A stretch of DNA of 64,000 nucleotides from the NCBI RefSeq assembly GCF_019049285.1, contig NZ_JAGMUL010000015.1, positions 294,351 through 358,350 of the forward strand. Reading direction: 5' to 3'. Below are positions 63,373-64,000 of this stretch, piece by piece (position 1 is the stretch's first letter; the number at the start of each line of letters is the position of its first letter). Origin of the DNA: Streptomyces sp. AC550_RSS872. Its GTDB lineage: Bacteria > Actinomycetota > Actinomycetes > Streptomycetales > Streptomycetaceae. A model generated the notes under the pieces. It was not told the DNA's origin. It saw nothing but the letters and a program-made list of their open reading frames with translations, and did no database searches. The translations under genes were made by a program, and so were the position numbers.

Positions 63373-64000
63373 ATGACAGCATCACCCGGCCAGCCGATTC
63401 CGAACCCGGCCCCGCCCCCCGGCCCCCAGGGCCCGACCTCCTTTCTCGCAGCCGCGGCGGCCCTGGAAACCATCAACGACGCCCTGAGCGCCGCCCAGCA
63501 CGAGACCTCCCGCCCGACCCACGACGCCCAGCACACCGAGGCGGAGCAGGCGCTGGCCTCTCTGCTGCTGCTGCGGCAGATCCGCGAGCAGCTCGCCGGA
63601 TGGGAAACCGGCCTGATCGAAACCGCCCGCCACGCGGGCGCCAGCTGGGCCGACCTCGCCCGCCCCCTCGGGGTCGCCAGCCGCCAGGCCGCCGAACGCC
63701 GCTACCTGCGCAACCGGCCCGGCCCCGCCGGAACCACCGGTGAACAACGCGTCCAGGCCACCCGCGAACGCCGCGCCGCCGACCGCAACCTCACCGCCTG
63801 GGCCCGCGACAACGCCGCCGGGCTGCGCCGCATCGCCGGCCAGATCACAGCCCTCACCGATCTGCCCACCGCAGCCCGCAGCCCGGTCGGCCAACTCCAT
63901 GCCGCCCTTGCCCAGGACGACCCCACCGCCCTCATCCACCCCCTGAACGCCACCCGCCCCCACCTGACGACCGCCCACCCCCGCCTCGCCGCCCAGATCG
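63373..64000 (+). CDS. rheA: RheA-like HSP18 transcriptional regulator (cut by window end)
   Basis: The first 209 codons of a regulator, with no stop before the window ends. TINDALSAAQHETSRP leads to SLLLLRQIREQLAGWETGLI, then ARHAGASWADLARPLGVASR and QAAERRYLRNRP. This is the helix-turn-helix pattern of the Streptomyces HSP18 regulator, which is a heat-sensing repressor. The ATG has GAGG about six bases upstream. Its position, divergent from hsp18 with two cognate operators between, matches rheA in Streptomyces albus. The symbol rests on family and context. Confidence 0.8.
   Translation, partial: MTASPGQPIPNPAPPPGPQGPTSFLAAAAALETINDALSAAQHETSRPTHDAQHTEAEQALASLLLLRQIREQLAGWETGLIETARHAGASWADLARPLGVASRQAAERRYLRNRPGPAGTTGEQRVQATRERRAADRNLTAWARDNAAGLRRIAGQITALTDLPTAARSPVGQLHAALAQDDPTALIHPLNATRPHLTTAHPRLAAQI

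Overview
The window is chromosomal DNA of a high-GC actinomycete, very probably a Streptomyces. The evidence is the strong G/C bias at third codon positions, frequent GTG/TTG starts, many two-component systems and SpoIIE-type phosphatases, an ANTAR regulator, DUF4328/DUF4291/DUF418/DUF2267 proteins, and a divergent hsp18 and HSP18-regulator pair at the right edge. About 53 intact genes are called, plus at least eight decayed genes or gene fragments. No rRNA, tRNA, CRISPR array or insertion sequence was recognised.

Layout. 1-5 kb: an APH-like phosphotransferase and two divergent SpoIIE/PP2C phosphatases. 5-6.7 kb: a methyltransferase and three decayed fragments (LuxR response regulator, BON domain, sensor-kinase tail) that look like remains of a dormancy/hypoxia-type regulatory locus. 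6.7-15 kb: a compact envelope/redox group with a polytopic membrane protein, a cytochrome-b561-like/molybdopterin oxidoreductase fusion, a coupled GT2 - DUF2064 - methyltransferase operon, an OmpR/histidine-kinase pair and an NAD-dependent epimerase whose stop codon lies inside a 167-bp palindromic repeat. 15-18.4 kb: a flavodoxin-like reductase, a HEAT protein with a MerR-HEAT regulator, and a hydrolase.

18.7-28.7 kb is the most striking part. It holds a 1601-residue fusion of trypsin-like protease, TIR and STAND/NACHT NTPase, a membrane-anchored protein of unknown fold, a TPR-CHAT protease, and a GT4 glycosyltransferase with an extra N-terminal domain. I infer an NTP-dependent conflict (anti-phage or cell-suicide) island. 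The parts belong to known families; the combination, especially the glycosyltransferase, is the candidate new system.

28.8-33 kb: a RibD-like reductase and what looks like a reduced glycopeptide-resistance locus (VanJ-like EEP protein, a vanY remnant, and a VanR/VanS-like pair). 33-43 kb: mixed metabolic genes, with broken epoxide-hydrolase, VOC and permease genes and a truncated GAF-ANTAR gene. 42.6-57 kb: a third SpoIIE phosphatase, an AraC regulator with an O-methyltransferase, DUF418 and spermidine-synthase-like membrane proteins, a TOPRIM protein, a secreted beta-rich protein behind an unusually AT-rich segment, a YbdK-type ligase, a beta-propeller protein, a frameshifted AI-2E-family transporter, and an ArsR-VOC operon with a readable operator and promoter. 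57-64 kb: a lone FAD-binding dehydrogenase subunit, an MpaB-like oxygenase, katG, two DUF2267 proteins, hsp18, and an rheA-like regulator cut by the window end, with two RheA-type operators between the last two.
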